Shown here: one piece after another, positions 1 through 8,000 of the stretch | Numbering within the stretch: the first letter of the stretch is position 1 | How the letters are laid out: every line of letters starts with the position of its first letter | Assembly (NCBI RefSeq): GCF_001434115.1 | Contig: NZ_AZDW01000032.1 | Location: forward strand, 81,033-145,032 | Direction of reading: 5' to 3' | From: Levilactobacillus zymae DSM 19395 | Lineage (GTDB): Bacteria > Bacillota > Bacilli > Lactobacillales > Lactobacillaceae | DNA: 64,000 bases | The notes under the pieces: model-generated | Seen by the model: only the letters and a program-made list of their open reading frames with translations | Databases searched by the model: none | Told to the model about the DNA's origin: nothing | Made by a program: the position numbers and the translations under genes

Positions 1-28
1 CCGGGACACCGGTAGGGTTTTCTTTAAA
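1..28 (+). terminator. possible 3' half of a terminator cut by the window edge
   Basis: The window opens on a GC-rich arm (ccgggacaccggtaggg) followed directly by TTTTCTTT, as in the descending arm and T-tract of a Rho-independent terminator. The other arm would lie outside the window, so this is inference only. Confidence 0.3.
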
Positions 29-33
29 TATCG

Positions 34-50
34 GTAATCATAATGATTAC
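34..50. promoter_or_regulatory. 17-bp perfect palindrome, Fur/Zur-box-like
   Basis: GTAATCAT-A-ATGATTAC is a perfect 8-1-8 palindrome. The odd-centred, A/T-rich layout resembles Fur-superfamily operators (Bacillus Zur and Fur boxes are 7-1-7 with TAATnATTA cores). A Fur-family gene lies in this window at 47077, but far away. No gene start is visible just downstream on the plus strand, so the controlled gene is probably off the left edge, on the minus strand. Confidence 0.4.
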
Positions 51-87
51 ATGACTACAGTCTTTTGTAGTTTATCAAGCAGGGAAG

Positions 88-119
88 CAGGTCAACTTCG
101 GTTGGCCTGTTTTCTTTTG
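88..119 (+). terminator. Rho-independent terminator
   Basis: A 9-bp stem (caggtcaac / gttggcctg, one G-T pair) closed by a TTCG tetraloop is followed by TTTTCTTTTG. It would end a plus-strand transcript entering from the left. Confidence 0.55.
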
Positions 120-123
120 TATC

Positions 124-153
124 AAAAAACCGTGACCCGTAAGTCACGGTTTT
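124..153 (-). terminator. terminator of the thiamine operon
   Basis: The arms AAAACCGTGAC and GTCACGGTTTT form an 11-bp stem around a 6-nt loop. On the minus strand it is followed by a T-run. It lies just after the stop of the last minus-strand gene (165). Confidence 0.75.
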
Positions 154-164
154 GGAAATTAACG

Positions 165-539
165 TTAGAATTGCGGCCAGTTGGTGTGGTTTTGGCGCAC
201 GTCGCGCCGCAGACCGAAGCAAAAAATCAGAAAGACCGCCACCGCAATGGCGAGTAAGATGGTCCACAGCCAGGCTTGGGTGTGAATGAACACGAAGTAG
301 CCCACGCCCAGGGTGCTGAGGGCAATCAGGCTTAACCGTAGGCCCAGCGACCGGTCGTGAAGAAACGCCACGGCGAGGGCCAGAACCACGGCACCGCCGA
401 ACATGTCGTCGCCGCTCACCACCGTGCCGGGACGGGTAATCAGGGCGTAGCCTTCAATGACTACCCCTAAAATCAAGGCCAAGAACCCAAATAATTCTAA
501 GAATGATAATTGCCGTAAGTTTTTCAACGGACTCACCAC
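165..539 (-). CDS. small membrane protein, last gene of the thiamine region
   Basis: About 124 residues with four hydrophobic segments (start FLELFGFLALILGVV, then VVLALAVAFL, SLIALSTLGVGYF and TILLAIAVAVFLIF) and a short basic C-terminal tail. I do not recognise the family. A longer frame exists but would start inside tenA. I chose the GTG at 539 because a TATAAT lies just upstream (561-566) and the hydrophobic protein begins there; the ribosome site is weak, so the start is uncertain. It follows tenA and precedes a terminator. It may be part of the thiamine operon or an independent gene with its own promoter. Confidence 0.55.
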   Translation of the reverse strand: MVSPLKNLRQLSFLELFGFLALILGVVIEGYALITRPGTVVSGDDMFGGAVVLALAVAFLHDRSLGLRLSLIALSTLGVGYFVFIHTQAWLWTILLAIAVAVFLIFCFGLRRDVRQNHTNWPQF

Positions 540-560
540 TTTCTCTATCGGTGTAAGTCC

Positions 561-589
561 ATTATAGGGCAAGCCGACTAACTTGAGAA
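561..589 (-). promoter_or_regulatory. possible promoter for the small membrane protein
   Basis: A perfect minus-strand TATAAT (561-566) lies 22 bases upstream of the chosen GTG. The -35 at 17-bp spacing (TTCTCA) is poor. Confidence 0.35.
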
Positions 590-607
590 ACGGAACGCCC
601 CGTGAGG

Positions 608-1261
608 TCAGAGTTGCCACGTTTCGTGGTCTAACGCCATCTGCCAGAAGTGGCATTCGTACCAGCTACTCTTCTGAAAGGCGGCCAACAGCGCCGACGT
701 ATTTTCCGGCGTGGCGACCCGATTAGTTAACGCGAGTTGGGCGGTCATCGCGTCGGTATAGTCGTTAGCGGTGTAGGTATCGATCCAGGTCTGGTAGATG
801 GGCACGGGCGACCCGGTCCGGGCCAACTCCGCGCCGATTTCGGCGTACAGCCAGTAACACGGTAACAGACCAGCAATGGCCCCGGGCGTCCCGGCCGTGA
901 CCAACATCCGGTACAAGTGACTGGTGTAGGCGTAATTCGTAGGCGCCACCGGGGTTGCCGCGATTTCGGCCGGGGTGATATCGAGTTCTCGGTAGAACGT
1001 CTGGCGATTAGCGACCTCGCCGTCTTCAAGACTCTGTGCGCCGGCCCGCAGTTGCGCAGCCGCCGCGGCATCGGTGGTTTGTTGGGCGGCCAGTTCGTGG
1101 ACCTTAGCAAATGCTTGCAGATAATAATGATCTTGAATCAAATAGTACCGAAACGTACTCAGGGGTAAGGTTCCAGCCTGGAGCGCCTGAATGAACGGGT
1201 GGTGCTTGGAGGCGTTCCAGCTAGCTAACGTGGCGGTATGGGCGTCATCGGTAAACATCAA
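608..1261 (-). CDS. tenA: TenA, aminopyrimidine aminohydrolase (thiaminase II)
   Basis: 217 residues, the usual length for the TenA/THI-4 family. TenA hydrolyses amino-HMP released from degraded thiamine to HMP, a salvage step for thiamine synthesis in the cytoplasm. The nucleophilic cysteine is Cys135 in LLPCYWLY, Asp44 lies in IQDHYY, and the C-terminal acidic residue is Glu202 in WYECHFW; these match the layout of Bacillus TenA. A clean AAAGGAG ribosome site precedes the ATG. It is the fourth gene after ykoE-ykoD-ykoC, so imported pyrimidine or thiamine breakdown products would be processed by it. The whole set is probably repressed by TPP through the upstream riboswitch. Confidence 0.93.
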   Translation of the reverse strand: MMFTDDAHTATLASWNASKHHPFIQALQAGTLPLSTFRYYLIQDHYYLQAFAKVHELAAQQTTDAAAAAQLRAGAQSLEDGEVANRQTFYRELDITPAEIAATPVAPTNYAYTSHLYRMLVTAGTPGAIAGLLPCYWLYAEIGAELARTGSPVPIYQTWIDTYTANDYTDAMTAQLALTNRVATPENTSALLAAFQKSSWYECHFWQMALDHETWQL

Positions 1262-1276
1262 AAAGCTCCTTTCGAG

Positions 1277-1930
1277 TTAGGGCAGGCCTAAGCAAAGGCC
1301 AACTTGGACTAATGCTAAGCTACCAACGAAGTAGACCCAGTCGCGGGAGCGCAGGGGGATGGTCAGCGCGTAAGTTCGCGGGGCCCCTTCCACGTAACCG
1401 TGCGAGGTCATGGCGTCGGCCAATTGCTCGGACCAGGTCATGGCGGTCAAAATGACCTTAAAGTACAGTTGCGGCGACCAGACGTGGAGCACCTGGCCCC
1501 GCATTAATGCGGCGGCGCGCACGGTGGCCACCTCCGCGCGAATCTTGGGAAACAGGTTAAAAGCGGCAAGAAAGCCGTAAGCAAATTTCGACGGTAGCTT
1601 CGCGTTTTGTTCCAGCGAGCGGGTGAGGTCTAAGGGCGCCGTTGTTTGGGTGAAGGTCGCCCCCAGGTAGACGTACACGAACATCCGGGTAAACAGGACG
1701 ATCAAGAAATGGGGGCTGGCGTTTCCCCGGAGCATCAACGACCAGACTAGGGCACTGGCGAAGAAAAGCGGGACGGCCGTCAACCACAGGAGCGTGCGCA
1801 ACCGGATGTGGGCCAGTAACAGGATGACTAGACCCACAACAATCAGGGCAACGTTGACCGTCCAGACCTGGGTGAACGAGACCTCCAACGCAATTAAGAC
1901 GATGACGGTTAGTTTTAAGGTAGGATTCAC
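1277..1930 (-). CDS. ykoC: ECF transporter T component, YkoC-like
   Basis: 217 residues, hydrophobic, EcfT family (energy-coupling transmembrane protein). It couples the ATPase pair to the substrate-binding membrane subunit. Several transmembrane segments fill the N-terminal half; a cytoplasmic part contains the conserved Ala-Arg-Gly-type coupling region (AAALMRGQV). The frame stays open far upstream inside ykoD, but the GTG at 1930 is preceded by an AGGAGG site and overlaps the ykoD stop as GTGA, so the genes are translationally coupled. Neighbours ykoE, ykoD and tenA place it in thiamine-precursor (HMP or thiamine) uptake. Confidence 0.9.
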   Translation of the reverse strand: MNPTLKLTVIVLIALEVSFTQVWTVNVALIVVGLVILLLAHIRLRTLLWLTAVPLFFASALVWSLMLRGNASPHFLIVLFTRMFVYVYLGATFTQTTAPLDLTRSLEQNAKLPSKFAYGFLAAFNLFPKIRAEVATVRAAALMRGQVLHVWSPQLYFKVILTAMTWSEQLADAMTSHGYVEGAPRTYALTIPLRSRDWVYFVGSLALVQVGLCLGLP

Positions 1931-3336
1931 GGTGTCGCCTCCTGATAAACAAATTGTTGGTGGGTCAACGCCAGGTGATAGTCCACGTAGTCGTTGAGGC
2001 CACCGAGTTGGTGACTGATCATCACCAGCGTTAAGTGCAGGTCCCGTTGGGTGGTGGTCAGGAGTTTCAAGGCCGCTTGAACGGATTGCAGGTCGAGTCC
2101 TTTCAGGGGTTCGTCGAGCAGGAGAACGTCGGGGGCCATGATCAGCATGCACAGAAGTTGGAGCTTTTTCTGTTGACCACTGCTGAGGGAATAAATGATC
2201 TGTTGGTCGCGGCCGGCTAAGTTCAATTGCTCGAGGGCCGTTTGAATCCGGTCGGGCGTGAAGTAAGTCGCGTTGCCGTACTTTTGGGACAGGGCCAACT
2301 CTTCGGCGACCGTGACGTTGAGAAATTGGGCCGTGGCGGCTTGAAACATCAGGCTGACGTGACGAGCGTAAGTTCGCCGGCGTAACCGTTGGATGTCTTG
2401 CCCCTGATAGGCTAAGGTTCCTTGATAAGCCCCTAACCGGACTAATGCCCGGAAGAAGGTCGACTTGCCACTGCCGTTCGGTCCCGTGATCAGGGTCAGC
2501 TTGTGGGCCAAGAGTTTTAAGTCTTGGGGCCGAACCAGTACCCGGTCGTTACGCGTGAGACCAAATTGTTGCCCCTGCAGGCAGGCTTCGGCGGTTGCGG
2601 TGGGCCGCTGGACGTGGGTCAGCCGCAGGCGTTCCGGGGTAAAAGCCGCTAAACGTTCTTGCGTGGCGGTTGCCGAAAGGGTGGTCAGTTGCCCGGCGTG
2701 GAGCACCGTTAAATGGTCGACCCACTGCGCGTAGCCACTAAGATCGTGGTCGGCTAAGATGATGGTCTTCCCCTGCTGGTGGCAAAGCTGGACCAACCGT
2801 GTGAGTAACGTTTGACGGGTGGCGGGGTCAATGCTGGCGAAGGGTTCGTCGAGTAAGATCACATCGCTATCCATGGCCACGATGATGGCTAAAGCGACCT
2901 TTTGCTGTTCGCCGCCGGATAGCTGCATCAAGGACCGATCGCGCAGAGCGGTGATTCCCACGAAGTCTAGGGCCGCCGTGATTTTAGCGGCCATGTCGGC
3001 GGGAGCGACCTGCTGATTTTCCAGCGCAAAGCGCAACTCGTTGGTCACGGTGTCCATGGTAAATTGCGTGCTAGGCTCCTGAAAGAGAAGCGCCACGGTT
3101 CGGGAACGTTGGGTGGCTGGCTGGTCGGTGAGGGCTTGCCCGTCGAAGGTCAGCTGGGCGTCGGCTGGCAGCGGGGTGAGGCCCGCGATGAAGCGTAACA
3201 GCGTGGTTTTGCCACTCCCGGACGGCCCGGTGAGTAGGGAAAAACGACCGCCGGGAAAGGTGGCCGTGAGATCCCGTAAGACGGGGGCTTGGTGTGCCGG
3301 GGCATAAGTTAAGTTTTGAATGGTGACGGTCGCCAA
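1927..3336 (-). CDS. ykoD: duplicated ECF-type ABC ATPase, YkoD-like
   Basis: 469 residues carrying two ABC nucleotide-binding domains in one chain. Domain 1 has Walker A GPSGSGKTT (37-45), signature LSGGEQQK (139-146) and Walker B VILLDEP. Domain 2 has Walker A GPNGSGKST (284-292), signature LSSGQQKK and Walker B VLLLDEP. This fused arrangement is typical of YkoD in the YkoEDC thiamine/HMP transporter. The start is TTG at 3336, seven bases after GGAGG. The gene lies 16 bases after ykoE and overlaps ykoC by four bases. Confidence 0.93.
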   Translation of the reverse strand: MATVTIQNLTYAPAHQAPVLRDLTATFPGGRFSLLTGPSGSGKTTLLRFIAGLTPLPADAQLTFDGQALTDQPATQRSRTVALLFQEPSTQFTMDTVTNELRFALENQQVAPADMAAKITAALDFVGITALRDRSLMQLSGGEQQKVALAIIVAMDSDVILLDEPFASIDPATRQTLLTRLVQLCHQQGKTIILADHDLSGYAQWVDHLTVLHAGQLTTLSATATQERLAAFTPERLRLTHVQRPTATAEACLQGQQFGLTRNDRVLVRPQDLKLLAHKLTLITGPNGSGKSTFFRALVRLGAYQGTLAYQGQDIQRLRRRTYARHVSLMFQAATAQFLNVTVAEELALSQKYGNATYFTPDRIQTALEQLNLAGRDQQIIYSLSSGQQKKLQLLCMLIMAPDVLLLDEPLKGLDLQSVQAALKLLTTTQRDLHLTLVMISHQLGGLNDYVDYHLALTHQQFVYQEATP

Positions 3337-3352
3337 ATAGGTTCCTCCAGTA

Positions 3353-3919
3353 CTAAGCGTTTGCGCGTGGGGACAAGACGTGAGCGCGGCTCAACAGGTT
3401 GGTGATGAGCTTGGTCAGGACGCCCCCGAAAACAAAGACGGAAATAAAGCGGGTGATGAGTAGGACCATCATAAATCCGAATTGGTACTTGTTGTACCCA
3501 CTGCGGAAGAAGTCCCACCCGAAGGTGACTAACGTGGTGGTCAGGGCGCTGAGCACCAGGGTCAACCAGTTATAACGTTTGTAGCCGGTGAGTACGAACC
3601 CTAATTCGGACCCGACCCCTTGGACGATCCCGGAAATCAGGGTTGCGGCGCCCCACATGCCCCCGAGAAACATTTCCACTACGGACCCCAAGAGTTCGCC
3701 TAACGTGGCGGCACCGGGGATGCGAATGACGAATCCCGCTAGCGGACCGGCCATGCACCAGAGGCCTAACAGTAAATCGTTAGCCATGGGTTGCAGGCCG
3801 AACGGGGCTAAAGCCGCGCCTAAAACGGTATAGAGCGGACCGGTCACCCAGAAAATGACCCCCATAAAAATTGCCAGAATCGTGACTAAAATAATATCTT
3901 TAACGTGCCAACGTGCCAT
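3353..3919 (-). CDS. ykoE: thiamine/HMP ECF substrate-binding subunit YkoE
   Basis: 188 residues, about six transmembrane segments, matching the YkoE family of integral-membrane S components. It binds thiamine or its hydroxymethylpyrimidine moiety and partners with YkoD and YkoC. The ATG has a strong GAGGAGG site. It is the first gene after a TPP riboswitch, which independently supports the substrate assignment. Confidence 0.93.
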   Translation of the reverse strand: MARWHVKDIILVTILAIFMGVIFWVTGPLYTVLGAALAPFGLQPMANDLLLGLWCMAGPLAGFVIRIPGAATLGELLGSVVEMFLGGMWGAATLISGIVQGVGSELGFVLTGYKRYNWLTLVLSALTTTLVTFGWDFFRSGYNKYQFGFMMVLLITRFISVFVFGGVLTKLITNLLSRAHVLSPRANA

Positions 3920-3965
3920 AAAATTGTCTCCTCCTCAATTTTTGCCGCTGGGCTACCCCGAACGT

Positions 3966-3996
3966 GAAAAGCCCCCACTAAGTTGATAGTGGGGGC
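3966..3996 (-). terminator. expression-platform terminator of the TPP riboswitch
   Basis: Minus-strand stem GCCCCCACTA / TAGTGGGGGC with a 6-nt loop and a short T-run (TTTT). It lies between the aptamer and the ykoE ribosome site, so TPP binding would favour termination before ykoE. Confidence 0.8.
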
Positions 3997-4011
3997 CAAT
4001 TGCTTGATAAG

Positions 4012-4083
4012 TCACCGTCCCTTCGCTGGAATTGTCCAGAGCAGGTTCAATGGGTTTGATCTCAGCCGTACGGGCACCCCAGT
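4012..4083 (-). promoter_or_regulatory. TPP riboswitch aptamer (THI element)
   Basis: On the minus strand the conserved blocks appear in order: GGGGTGCCC, GGCTGAGA, ACCC, TTGAACCTG, TCTGGA, AATTCCAGCGAAGGGA. These are the signature of the thiamine pyrophosphate riboswitch. It sits upstream of ykoEDC-tenA and is followed by a terminator. Confidence 0.95.
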
Positions 4084-4101
4084 CGGATTTAAATTACTCT
4101 T

Positions 4102-4130
4102 AGCGTAACCATTCTCCCGGTAAAATGCAA
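4102..4130 (-). promoter_or_regulatory. candidate promoter of the ykoEDC operon
   Basis: TTGCAT and TACGCT are separated by 17 bp and would start transcription about 20 bases before the aptamer. The -10 match is poor. The rest of the 4084-4355 gap holds no gene that I can support. Confidence 0.35.
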
Positions 4131-4355
4131 CCGCTAACGGGGGACAATCGTAACCAAGGATTTAGCTGTTGAGGGCCGGAACGGTCCTGATGAAAAACAG
4201 TGCCACCCGCCAAACGGTCCGGACCAATTAACGACTTGGGTGCCCGTTGCCTCGAGTGGTAAACTGATAAATGGTCGAATAATTCGGTATTTTGGTTAAT
4301 TAGCCAATGGATTAGTCACCCAAAATTTAGACTATTCAAAGAAGGATCTCGAATC

Positions 4356-5531
4356 ATGCAAAGTTGGCAGTTGAAGTTAGTTGGTTATGGCGCGGTCTTA
4401 GTCGCCGGCGGGGGCTTTGGTTTGGGCCTGGGGCGACCGTTGCCCGCTCAGGCCGCGGCGTACCGGACGGTGGCCACGCAGAAGATCGCCAAGCACGCCT
4501 ATCACCGCAAGGGACAGCACGGGGCGGTCTACAATCGGGCCCACACCAAACGAGTCGCCAGTTTACGGGCTTACCCGCACACGACCTGGTACGCGACCCA
4601 GAAGGCCACGCTCCGGCACGGGCACGCTAAAGGGGTTTATCTGTACGTGGCCAACGCCAGTCGTTCCGTGAAGGGGTGGGTCTGGCACGGTTACCTGAAG
4701 CGCGGCAAGGCAGCCTTTCATCTGAAGTACGCGAAGGGCGCCGTGGCCCTAGATGCTAATACCGGGAAAGTGGTCTGGGCGAAAAACGCTAACCACGCGC
4801 GGCCGATTGCCTCGACCAGCAAGATTATGACGCTCTACTTAACGCTCAAAAAAGTTCACAGCAAGTCGGGGAGTTGGCACAGTATCGTGAAGACCAATAG
4901 TCGGGGCCTGATTGCCATGGGAAAGAATTCCTCGGTCGGGGGCTTTCGGTTCAAGGCGCACCATAAATACACGGTCAAGGAACTCTACTACGCCGCTTAT
5001 CTGGATTCTTCGAACAACGCGGCCATCGCGCTGGGCAAGTGGGTCGCCGGCAGTAACGCTAAATTCATCCGGCAGATGAACGCCCAGGCCAGGGCTTGGC
5101 ATCTCGGTCACGCCAAGTACGTGTCGGCCTCGGGACTGGAAAATAGTGACCTGCGGCGGTACGGCTATGCGTACGGCACGGCTAACGCCAACGAGGTTTC
5201 ACCCAAGGACCTGGCTATCGTGGCCCGGCACCTGATCACCAAGTACCCGCGGGTCGTCGTGGACGGCAAAATCGGGGCCAAGACCGTCAACGGTCAGCTT
5301 TGCTACAACTACAACAATCTGCTTCCGGGACGGAAATACTACCGCGCCTCGCTGAACGTGGACGGTCTGAAGACCGGGTACACGCCGCTAGCGGGCTACT
5401 GCTTCGTGGGCACGGCCGTGCGGCACGATAAGCACCGGGTCATCACGGTGGTCCTGCACGACGAGAACGAATTTACCGAAACGCGGTCGTTGATGACTCA
5501 CGCGTTTGCCGCGAAGGAAATGAATTATTAA
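4356..5531 (+). CDS. secreted D-alanyl-D-alanine carboxypeptidase (S11), copy 1
   Basis: 391 residues. A signal peptide ends near AQA (30-33), followed by an SH3-like stretch of about 85 residues with regular Tyr/Trp-X-K repeats, then the peptidase S11 domain. The three penicillin-binding motifs are present: STSK (153-156, nucleophile Ser153), SSN (218-220) and KTG (339-341). The enzyme would remove the terminal D-Ala of peptidoglycan pentapeptides outside the membrane. No C-terminal amphipathic anchor of the PBP5 type is seen, so it is probably released or wall-bound through the SH3-like part. A close paralogue follows at 5780. The protein is strikingly rich in Arg, Lys and His. Confidence 0.88.
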   Translation: MQSWQLKLVGYGAVLVAGGGFGLGLGRPLPAQAAAYRTVATQKIAKHAYHRKGQHGAVYNRAHTKRVASLRAYPHTTWYATQKATLRHGHAKGVYLYVANASRSVKGWVWHGYLKRGKAAFHLKYAKGAVALDANTGKVVWAKNANHARPIASTSKIMTLYLTLKKVHSKSGSWHSIVKTNSRGLIAMGKNSSVGGFRFKAHHKYTVKELYYAAYLDSSNNAAIALGKWVAGSNAKFIRQMNAQARAWHLGHAKYVSASGLENSDLRRYGYAYGTANANEVSPKDLAIVARHLITKYPRVVVDGKIGAKTVNGQLCYNYNNLLPGRKYYRASLNVDGLKTGYTPLAGYCFVGTAVRHDKHRVITVVLHDENEFTETRSLMTHAFAAKEMNY

Positions 5532-5580
5532 GATTTGCCGCAAAAGCGAATTAGTCACTGGATTAATCAGCCTATGCGTG

Positions 5581-5625
5581 AACGGGACGTCGACCAACTG
5601 GCCGCGCCCCGTTTGTTTTGAGGGA
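5581..5625 (+). terminator. possible terminator after carboxypeptidase copy 1
   Basis: AACGGGACG and CGCCCCGTT can pair imperfectly across a 15-nt loop, followed by TGTTTTG. The stem is modest. Confidence 0.4.
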
Positions 5626-5662
5626 AGGTTAGCTGAACGAACCAAATGCCGCCAAGGGGTGG

Positions 5663-5699
5663 ATTACAGGGAGATTACGCGCACGACAGGGGGATTACA
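5663..5699. promoter_or_regulatory. candidate WalR (YycF) binding sites
   Basis: On the minus strand four half-sites read TGTAAT-N5-TGTCGT and CGTAAT-N5-TGTAAT, each pair on an 11-bp period, with 9 bp between the pairs. The WalR consensus in Gram-positive bacteria is TGTWAH-N5-TGTWAH. The array lies about 80-115 bases upstream of a cell-wall carboxypeptidase, the class of gene WalRK controls. Confidence 0.5.
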
Positions 5700-5779
5700 A
5701 AGCCTCGGCAGGCGTGTTGTTTTCGCGAGGAACGTGCTAAATTGGAAATAACTTATCAAAACCAGAAGGGACTCATGAC

Positions 5780-6949
5780 ATGACAGTTCGTAACTTAAAG
5801 TTCGGGGCCTTGGCGTTCGTCGCCACGCTGACCCTGGGCGTCGGCTTGACCCATCCCCAGACCGCACAGGCGGCCACCTACACCACGGTCTCGTCGAAAA
5901 CCCTCACCAAGACGGTTTACCACAAGAAGAGCACTAGCGGCGCACTCTACACGCAAGGCCATTCCCGGAAAGTTGCCGCCCTCAAGACCTACCCGAATAC
6001 CACCTGGTACGCCACTAAGCAGGCCACGTGGAAACACGGCAATTCGAAGGGCATTTATTTGTACGTCAGCAACAAGGCCGGTTCCGTGAAGGGCTGGATC
6101 TGGCACGGCTACCTGACCAAGGGGACCGCGCCGTTTGGGTTGAAGTACGCGAAGGGCGCCGTGGCGATGGACGCCAGCACCGGGAAGGTCGTCTGGTCCA
6201 AGGCGGCTAACACGGCGCGGCCAATCGCCTCGGTCTCGAAGATCATGACCCTCTACTTGACGCTGCAGAAGGTCAACAGCTCGTCGGGGAGTTGGAACGA
6301 CGTGGTCGACACCAGCAGTAAGGGCTTGATCGCCATGGGGAACGATTCCGCGTGCGGGGGCTTTAAGTTTAAGACCGGCCACAAGTACACGGTCAAGGAC
6401 CTCTACTACGCCGCCTACCTGGATTCGTCCAACAACGCCGCCATCGCGTTGGGCAAGTGGGTCGCCGGCAGTAACGCCAAATTCATCCAGAAGATGAACG
6501 CCCAGGCCAAGAGCTGGGGCTTGACGCACACCAGTTTCGTGTCGGCGTCCGGGTTGGAAAATAGCGACTTGAAGACCTTCGGGTACAACTACGGGTCCGC
6601 TAACGCCAACGAAGTGTCCCCTAAAGACGTGGCGACGATTTCCCGGCACCTGATCAACGATTATCCACGGGTGGTCACCGACGGGAAAATCGGCTCCAAG
6701 AGTGTCGATGGTCAGTCGTTGTATAACTACAACAACCTCTTATCCGGTCGGAAGTACTACCAAGCCTCGCTGAACGTCGACGGCTTGAAGACCGGGTATA
6801 CGCCACTAGCGGGCTACTGCTTCGTGGGGACCGGTCAGAAGAGCGGGAAGCACCGGGTGATTACGGTGGTCCTGCACGATGAAAATGAATTCACGGAAAC
6901 GCGGTCATTAATGAATCACGCGTATAAATCCAGCAGCATGACTAGCTAA
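5780..6949 (+). CDS. secreted D-alanyl-D-alanine carboxypeptidase (S11), copy 2
   Basis: 389 residues, collinear with the gene at 4356. Signal peptide to about residue 31 (AQA), SH3-like segment to about 120, then the S11 domain with SVSK (151-154), SSN (216-218) and KTG (337-339). The catalytic blocks are almost identical to copy 1, whereas the surface of the SH3-like part is less basic and more Ser/Thr-rich. It has its own upstream region with WalR-like half-sites and an extended -10 (TGCTAAATT) near 5732, and its own terminator, so the two copies are separately regulated. The role is peptidoglycan maturation outside the cell. Confidence 0.88.
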   Translation: MTVRNLKFGALAFVATLTLGVGLTHPQTAQAATYTTVSSKTLTKTVYHKKSTSGALYTQGHSRKVAALKTYPNTTWYATKQATWKHGNSKGIYLYVSNKAGSVKGWIWHGYLTKGTAPFGLKYAKGAVAMDASTGKVVWSKAANTARPIASVSKIMTLYLTLQKVNSSSGSWNDVVDTSSKGLIAMGNDSACGGFKFKTGHKYTVKDLYYAAYLDSSNNAAIALGKWVAGSNAKFIQKMNAQAKSWGLTHTSFVSASGLENSDLKTFGYNYGSANANEVSPKDVATISRHLINDYPRVVTDGKIGSKSVDGQSLYNYNNLLSGRKYYQASLNVDGLKTGYTPLAGYCFVGTGQKSGKHRVITVVLHDENEFTETRSLMNHAYKSSSMTS

Positions 6950-6965
6950 TTTGATTTATAAGATA

Positions 6966-7003
6966 GGGACCTTCGCGCACTCACTGGCGAAGGTCCCTTT
7001 TTT
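6966..7003 (+). terminator. Rho-independent terminator
   Basis: Perfect 11-bp stem GGGACCTTCGC / GCGAAGGTCCC with a 10-nt loop and six Ts. Confidence 0.9.
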
Positions 7004-7097
7004 GACGTTGACCGGGGCAAGGGTTAGTCGTTGCGTCCCTGAGGAGAAATCGGTATGCTGAAAGTACTTTCATGGACGCTTAGGGGGATTGAAAATC

Positions 7098-7925
7098 ATG
7101 TTACCACGACTCATTGCAACCGACTTAGACGGCACCTTTTTAGATCCGCAGGGGGCCTACGATCACGCGCGCTTAGACCGGACGTTGCGGGCCTTGGCCC
7201 GGCACGGCAGTCACTTCGTGGTGGCGACCGGCGACCCGCTGGACCACGTGCAGGACTTGTTCGGTGGGCTACAAGAAGCGGCGGCGCTGACCTACGTGGT
7301 CGAAGACGGGGCGCTGACGGCTACGGGACAAGGAACGGTTTTACAGACCCGGCCGATTCCGGTGAACCTGGTGCACGCGGCGGTGACCTGGATTCAAACG
7401 GCCCCCAGTTTTGCGGGGAATTTTCTGATCAGCTGCGGGGTGACCCGGGCCTACACGGAATTACCGGCGGCCGGGAAGCGGTTCGCGGCGTCCCGGGCGT
7501 TTTATCCTAGCCTGACGCACGTGGCGGACCTGACCCGGGTGAATGCGCCCATCCTGAAATTGGACGTGACCTGGCATCATCTGGACGTTCAACCCCAGGT
7601 TGCGGCCTTTAACCGGCATTTTGCGGGCCAACTGGTCGCGACCAGTAGCGGCTTGGGTGGGCTGAACGTGTCGTTACCGGGCGTCAGCAAGGCCACGGCC
7701 GTGCAAGTCTTAGCCCAAGACTGGCACCTGTCGCGTACCCAGGTGGCGGCCTTCGGGGATTCCGGCAACGACCTTGCCTTGTTACGGTGGGCCGGTCAGA
7801 GCATTGCCGTGGCCAACGCGGCCCCCGAGGTCTTAGCCGTAACGACGACCCACACCCCCCAGACGAACGCGGCACCGGTCGTGCTGGACCAGATTGACGC
7901 GTGGCTGGCGGCGTTTGAGGAGTGA
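7098..7925 (+). CDS. HAD-superfamily phosphatase, Cof type
   Basis: 275 residues. Motif I is DLDGTF near the N-terminus and the late motif is GDSGNDLALL; the long central cap marks the Cof-like IIB subclass, which dephosphorylates sugar phosphates and nucleotide cofactors in the cytoplasm. The ATG at 7098 has GGGGG ten bases upstream; an in-frame TTG three codons earlier sits directly on that site and is unlikely. The canonical alcohol group of motif II is replaced by a GDPLD context (ATGDPLD) where most family members have TGR. Substrate unknown. A second Cof-type gene is at 10159. Confidence 0.82.
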   Translation: MLPRLIATDLDGTFLDPQGAYDHARLDRTLRALARHGSHFVVATGDPLDHVQDLFGGLQEAAALTYVVEDGALTATGQGTVLQTRPIPVNLVHAAVTWIQTAPSFAGNFLISCGVTRAYTELPAAGKRFAASRAFYPSLTHVADLTRVNAPILKLDVTWHHLDVQPQVAAFNRHFAGQLVATSSGLGGLNVSLPGVSKATAVQVLAQDWHLSRTQVAAFGDSGNDLALLRWAGQSIAVANAAPEVLAVTTTHTPQTNAAPVVLDQIDAWLAAFEE

Positions 7926-8000
7926 CCACCCTAACCGATCGCCGTGGGGGCGATTCACCCGACTGACGGGTTACAATCGATAGCGATGGGGGTGCGGTGC

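Noticed and set aside
51-257. 68-codon plus-strand frame at the left edge
   Set aside because: It runs through two terminator hairpins and has no ribosome site.
5795-6649. 284-codon minus-strand frame opposite the second carboxypeptidase
   Set aside because: Antisense shadow caused by GC-rich codons of a clear plus-strand gene.
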